Origin: Eubacteriales bacterium
Lineage (GTDB): Bacteria > Bacillota > Clostridia > Oscillospirales > Oscillospiraceae
NCBI GenBank assembly: GCA_030539285.1
Contig: JAUNSH010000007.1
Span: forward strand, 1 to 64,000
Length of the DNA stretch: 64,000 nucleotides
Reading direction: 5' to 3'
Shown here: piece by piece, positions 61,713-64,000 of the stretch
Position numbering within the stretch: position 1 is the first letter of the stretch
Layout of the letters: every line of letters begins with the position of its first letter
Position numbers and translations under genes: made by a program
The notes under the pieces: generated by a model
The model's database searches: none
Told to the model about the DNA's origin: nothing
What the model saw: the letters and a program-made list of their open reading frames with translations, nothing else

Positions 61713-62174
61713 ATGACGATTTCTGAAAAGTCCGCTTATCTCAAGGGCCTGATGGATGGTCTGAAGCTGAACACCGAGTCCGACGAGGGCAAGATGATCG
61801 CCGCCATTGTGGATCTGCTGGGAGATGTGACCAAGCGCGTCACCGACATTGAGGAGACCACCATCGCCATCTCCGACGAGCTGGACGAGATCGAGGAAGA
61901 TCTGGATGCCATTGAGGACTACATTCTCGATGACGAGGATGACTTCGAGGATTTTGACGAGGACGAGCTGGACTGGCTGGACGACGAGGATGAACTGGAC
62001 GGCGAGGAGCCGGAGGAAGGCTTCGAATTCGGCGACGAGGACTCTACCATCTATGAGGTGGAGTGCGCCTGCGGCGAGATCATCGACTTTGACGAGGAGA
62101 CGCTGGAGAAGGGGAGCATCGTCTGCCCCAACTGCGGCGAGACTCTGGAGTTCTCTCTGGAGGACGAGGAGTAA
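61713..62174 (+). CDS. CD1247 N-terminal domain protein with zinc ribbon
   Basis: A 153-residue acidic protein. The N-terminal helix pair (SEKSAYLKGLMDGLKL; VTKRVTDIEETTIAISDELD) is the CD1247-type domain and could form a coiled coil. A middle stretch of Asp/Glu residues (about 65-110) follows. Then comes a four-Cys zinc ribbon: CACG and CPNCG (about 121-124 and 138-142). The family is limited to Clostridia and its function is not known to me. Its fixed place after efp and its ribbon suggest a translation- or transcription-related role, which is inference. Confidence 0.85.
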   Translation: MTISEKSAYLKGLMDGLKLNTESDEGKMIAAIVDLLGDVTKRVTDIEETTIAISDELDEIEEDLDAIEDYILDDEDDFEDFDEDELDWLDDEDELDGEEPEEGFEFGDEDSTIYEVECACGEIIDFDEETLEKGSIVCPNCGETLEFSLEDEE

Positions 62175-62187
62175 GTTTACCCTGTGT

Positions 62188-62219
62188 GCCTGCCGTGGTG
62201 TAAGCCGCGGCAGGCTTTT
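62188..62219 (+). terminator. rho-independent terminator after the CD1247-type gene
   Basis: gcctgccgtgg / ccgcggcaggc, an 11-bp stem with one G-T pair and a 6-nt loop, then tttt. Confidence 0.75.
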
Positions 62220-62247
62220 CCTGTCATTGGAAGAAAGGAAGTAACCC

Positions 62248-62778
62248 ATGAGCGAAACGGAACATACCGAAAAGAAACAGTCCGACCGCTGGTTTCCCAT
62301 TTTCTGCGCGGTCATGATCGTACTGCTGCTTCTCAATACCTTTGTGGTCAAGCTGGCTGTGGTGGACGGAAGCTCTATGTACCCGACCCTCCATGACGGG
62401 CAGTTCCTGCTGGTGTTCCGCCCGGGCTACAAGGCTGCACAGGGGGACGTGGTGGTGATCCACACCGGAGAGGGCGTCTTCAACCGGGACTATATTGTCA
62501 AACGAGTGATCGCTATAGAAGGACAGACGGTGAAGATCGACTACGACCTGAATGAAGTCAGCGTTGAGGACGTTATTCTTTCGGAGCCTTACCTGAACTT
62601 TGAGGAGGATCCCATGCTTCCCCGGGATGACCGTTCGGTGGTCCGCTATACCGTGCCGGAGGGCTGCGTCTTCGTCATGGGTGACAACCGCAACCACTCC
62701 GCTGACAGCCGCAGCGACAAGTACGGCATGATCGACGTAAGTAAGATTGTGGGCCGGGTGGTACTGCCCGTTCTCTGA
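62248..62778 (+). CDS. lepB: Signal peptidase I
   Basis: Membrane serine-lysine endopeptidase that removes signal peptides, 176 residues. One N-terminal membrane helix (about 16-36) is followed by the catalytic Ser43 in VDGSSMYPTL and Lys85 in YIVKRVIAI. The later GDNRNHSADSR box is box E of the family. The single helix and short length are those of Gram-positive type I enzymes. It would process the signal peptide of the wall-anchored protein at 53513 among others. GAAAGGAAG precedes the ATG. Confidence 0.95.
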   Translation: MSETEHTEKKQSDRWFPIFCAVMIVLLLLNTFVVKLAVVDGSSMYPTLHDGQFLLVFRPGYKAAQGDVVVIHTGEGVFNRDYIVKRVIAIEGQTVKIDYDLNEVSVEDVILSEPYLNFEEDPMLPRDDRSVVRYTVPEGCVFVMGDNRNHSADSRSDKYGMIDVSKIVGRVVLPVL

Positions 62779-62837
62779 CAACTCCGCGGAACTTCCGCGT
62801 TCACATAGATATTCTGCACTGAAAGGGGATGTTTGTT

Positions 62838-62915
62838 ATGCGTATGGAATCGACAGCCGCCAACATAAACTATCAGGAGGAATATGATGAACGAGGTAAC
62901 ACTGAGAAAAATTGA
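62838..62915 (+). CDS. Possible 25-residue leader ORF upstream of the acetyltransferase
   Basis: MRMESTAANINYQEEYDERG and five more residues, starting 8 nt after a clear GAAAGGGGA ribosome site and ending inside the next gene. Its stop overlaps the acetyltransferase start region in another frame. It could couple translation; a chance ORF is also possible. Confidence 0.35.
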   Translation: MRMESTAANINYQEEYDERGNTEKN

Positions 62916-63342
62916 TGGATCCAACTTTTTGGGTGCTTTTCATCTGACTTTGGCCCCGGGACAGGAGAAATTCGTCTCCCATCCCATCCGCAGCCTTGCC
63001 CAGGCCTACGTGTACTATCACCAGTGCACCCCCTTCGGCATCTACCACGATGACACCATGGTGGGTTACGTCATGGTGATCTACGACTACGATCTGGAAG
63101 AATACGACATCTGGCACATGATGATCGACGCGGCATGGCAGGGGAGAGGCTATGGCAAAGCTGCCATGAAAGCCTGCCTTGCATACATCTCTGAAAAGCC
63201 CTTCGGTACATCTGGGCGGGTGGTTCTGACCTGCAACAAGGAAAATGTCAAGGCTATTGCCATGTACAAATCCCTTGGGTTCCAGGAAACCGGGAATGCG
63301 GATGAGGACGAAATAGAACTGTCCCTGCAATTGAACGCCTAA
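62887..63342 (+). CDS. GNAT family N-acetyltransferase
   Basis: Acetyl-CoA dependent acetyltransferase of 151 residues. The N-terminal half has YDYDLEEYDIWHMMIDA, then the acetyl-CoA loop AWQGRGYGKAAMKACLAYI and the late VVLTCNKENVKAIAMYKSLG signature, the pattern of diamine (spermidine-type) acetyltransferases such as BltD. The substrate is not established. AGGAGG at 62875-62880 is 6 nt from this ATG and 3 nt from the in-frame ATG at 62884, so 62887 is chosen. Confidence 0.9.
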   Translation: MNEVTLRKIDGSNFLGAFHLTLAPGQEKFVSHPIRSLAQAYVYYHQCTPFGIYHDDTMVGYVMVIYDYDLEEYDIWHMMIDAAWQGRGYGKAAMKACLAYISEKPFGTSGRVVLTCNKENVKAIAMYKSLGFQETGNADEDEIELSLQLNA

Positions 63343-63347
63343 TACAG

Positions 63348-63383
63348 CAATGCCCTGCCGACCCCGCCGGCAGGGCATTTTTA
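63348..63383. terminator. terminator between the acetyltransferase gene and spmB
   Basis: atgccctgcc / ggcagggcat with a 9-nt loop, followed by ttttta on the plus strand; it may serve both convergent genes. Confidence 0.75.
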
Positions 63384-63896
63384 CGTATGGAAAAACCACC
63401 GAACTGTCCATGACGCCATAAAAAACCCAATAAAATCCGCAAACAAAGCTGCGGGGATGGTGTAACGGGTCTTCCGGATCCCCGCCGCGCCAAAATAGAC
63501 ACTGATGGTGTAAAAGGTGGTCTCCGTGGAGCCCAGCATGACGGCGGCAGTTCGGCCTACTGCGGAATCCACGCCGTACCTTGCCATCAAGTCTGCTCCC
63601 ACCGCCAGCGCCGCGCTGCCGCTCAGGGGCCGTACCAGCACCAGCAGCGCCGTTTCCGGCGGAATGCCGAAAAAGGCAAATACCGGGGAAAGCAGGGTGC
63701 TGACGACCTCAGCCGCGCCGGAGGCTTGCAGCATATGTACCGCGCACAGCAGCAAAATCAGGGCAGGGAGGATGGATACGGTCAGCCGCAGCCCCTCGGC
63801 TGCACCGCTGAGCATATGGTCGTATGCGTTTTCCTTTTTCCCAAGCGCCAGGGCCATGGACACAAAGAGGATCACCGGAACAAGGTAATCTGTCAT
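63381..63896 (-). CDS. spmB: Spore maturation protein B
   Basis: Membrane protein of the nucleoside-recognition (Gate) family needed for spore core dehydration, 171 residues. The start MTDYLVPVILFVSMALA gives the first helix. GSTETTFYTISVYFGAAGI is the SpmB signature, and VRPLSGSAALAVGADLM lies before it. The stop of spmA overlaps this ATG (ATGA), so the pair is translationally coupled. The start at 63896 is chosen over longer in-frame openings that would lie inside spmA. Confidence 0.92.
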   Translation of the reverse strand: MTDYLVPVILFVSMALALGKKENAYDHMLSGAAEGLRLTVSILPALILLLCAVHMLQASGAAEVVSTLLSPVFAFFGIPPETALLVLVRPLSGSAALAVGADLMARYGVDSAVGRTAAVMLGSTETTFYTISVYFGAAGIRKTRYTIPAALFADFIGFFMASWTVRWFFHT

Positions 63897-64000
63897 TTTT
63901 TCCAGACCTTTCCCAGCAGCCACGCGGCAGCGACACCCAGCCCGGCGGAGAAGAAACTCGTGACCCATACGGCGGGCAGAATGTCAAAGGGTATCTGGCA
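63893..64000 (-). CDS. spmA: Spore maturation protein A, 3' end only
   Basis: The last 35 codons are visible, ending FFSAGLGVAAAWLLGKVWKK and TGA, which overlaps the spmB start. The hydrophobic tail and the fixed spmA-spmB order support the call. The start lies beyond the window. Confidence 0.8.
   Translation of the reverse strand, partial: CQIPFDILPAVWVTSFFSAGLGVAAAWLLGKVWKK

Overview
The window looks like chromosomal DNA of a spore-forming, high-GC Clostridia member, most likely in the Oscillospiraceae/Ruminococcaceae group. The pointers are the spmB-spmA sporulation pair at the right edge, the efp / CD1247-domain / lepB order, KtrAB, a DUF1846 protein, an NPKTG-type wall-anchored protein, and Shine-Dalgarno led genes with sigma-A promoters at 16-17 bp spacing. 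I see no rRNA, tRNA, CRISPR, prophage or transposase.

Layout. 1-1591 (minus): glycogen branching enzyme, cut by the window edge. 1801-3840: a sirtuin and an AraC regulator, separated by a repeat-rich spacer. 4271-13650: a housekeeping run (ktrB, ktrA, an rRNA methyltransferase, dprA, topA, trmFO, plsX, rnc). 13815-14909: an N-acetylhexosamine 1-kinase, followed by a terminator.

15201-47443 is the main accessory block: about 32 kb of surface polysaccharide genes in two consecutive co-directional units. Unit 1 (15201-32057, 15 genes) has a membrane-bound sugar-nucleotide dehydratase, the initiating phosphosugar transferase, a capE-capF-capG set for UDP-L-FucNAc, a WbuB-like transferase, a Wzy-like polymerase, a LicD phosphotransferase and a Wzx flippase. 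A terminator-like hairpin and a consensus promoter (32228-32293) separate it from unit 2 (32339-47443, 15 genes). Unit 2 carries a Wzm/Wzt ABC exporter whose ATPase has a C-terminal glycan-binding-type extension, a NodB deacetylase, and twelve glycosyltransferases, seven of them GT2 genes of similar size. The locus therefore encodes both textbook export routes and 18 glycosyltransferases besides the initiating enzyme. No chain-length kinase and no LytR-CpsA-Psr ligase is present in the window.

47516-64000 is again core: prfB (without the usual frameshift), secG, a PHP hydrolase, pepD, a DUF1846 protein (minus), the wall-anchored repeat protein, a phosphohexomutase, thyA, folA, a minus-strand hypothetical, yqeG, an M24 peptidase, efp, a CD1247-type protein, lepB, a GNAT acetyltransferase, and spmB with the 3' end of spmA.

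Beyond the genes, two things stand out. A 45-bp-paired rod-like RNA fold lies between a consensus promoter and efp (60894-61066). Several families of dispersed, non-coding inverted repeats also lie in the spacers: a roughly 112-bp element present twice in opposite orientation, a hairpin element with 36-nt perfect arms plus two relatives, a 30-nt palindrome with a relative, and period-7 arrays at four spots.
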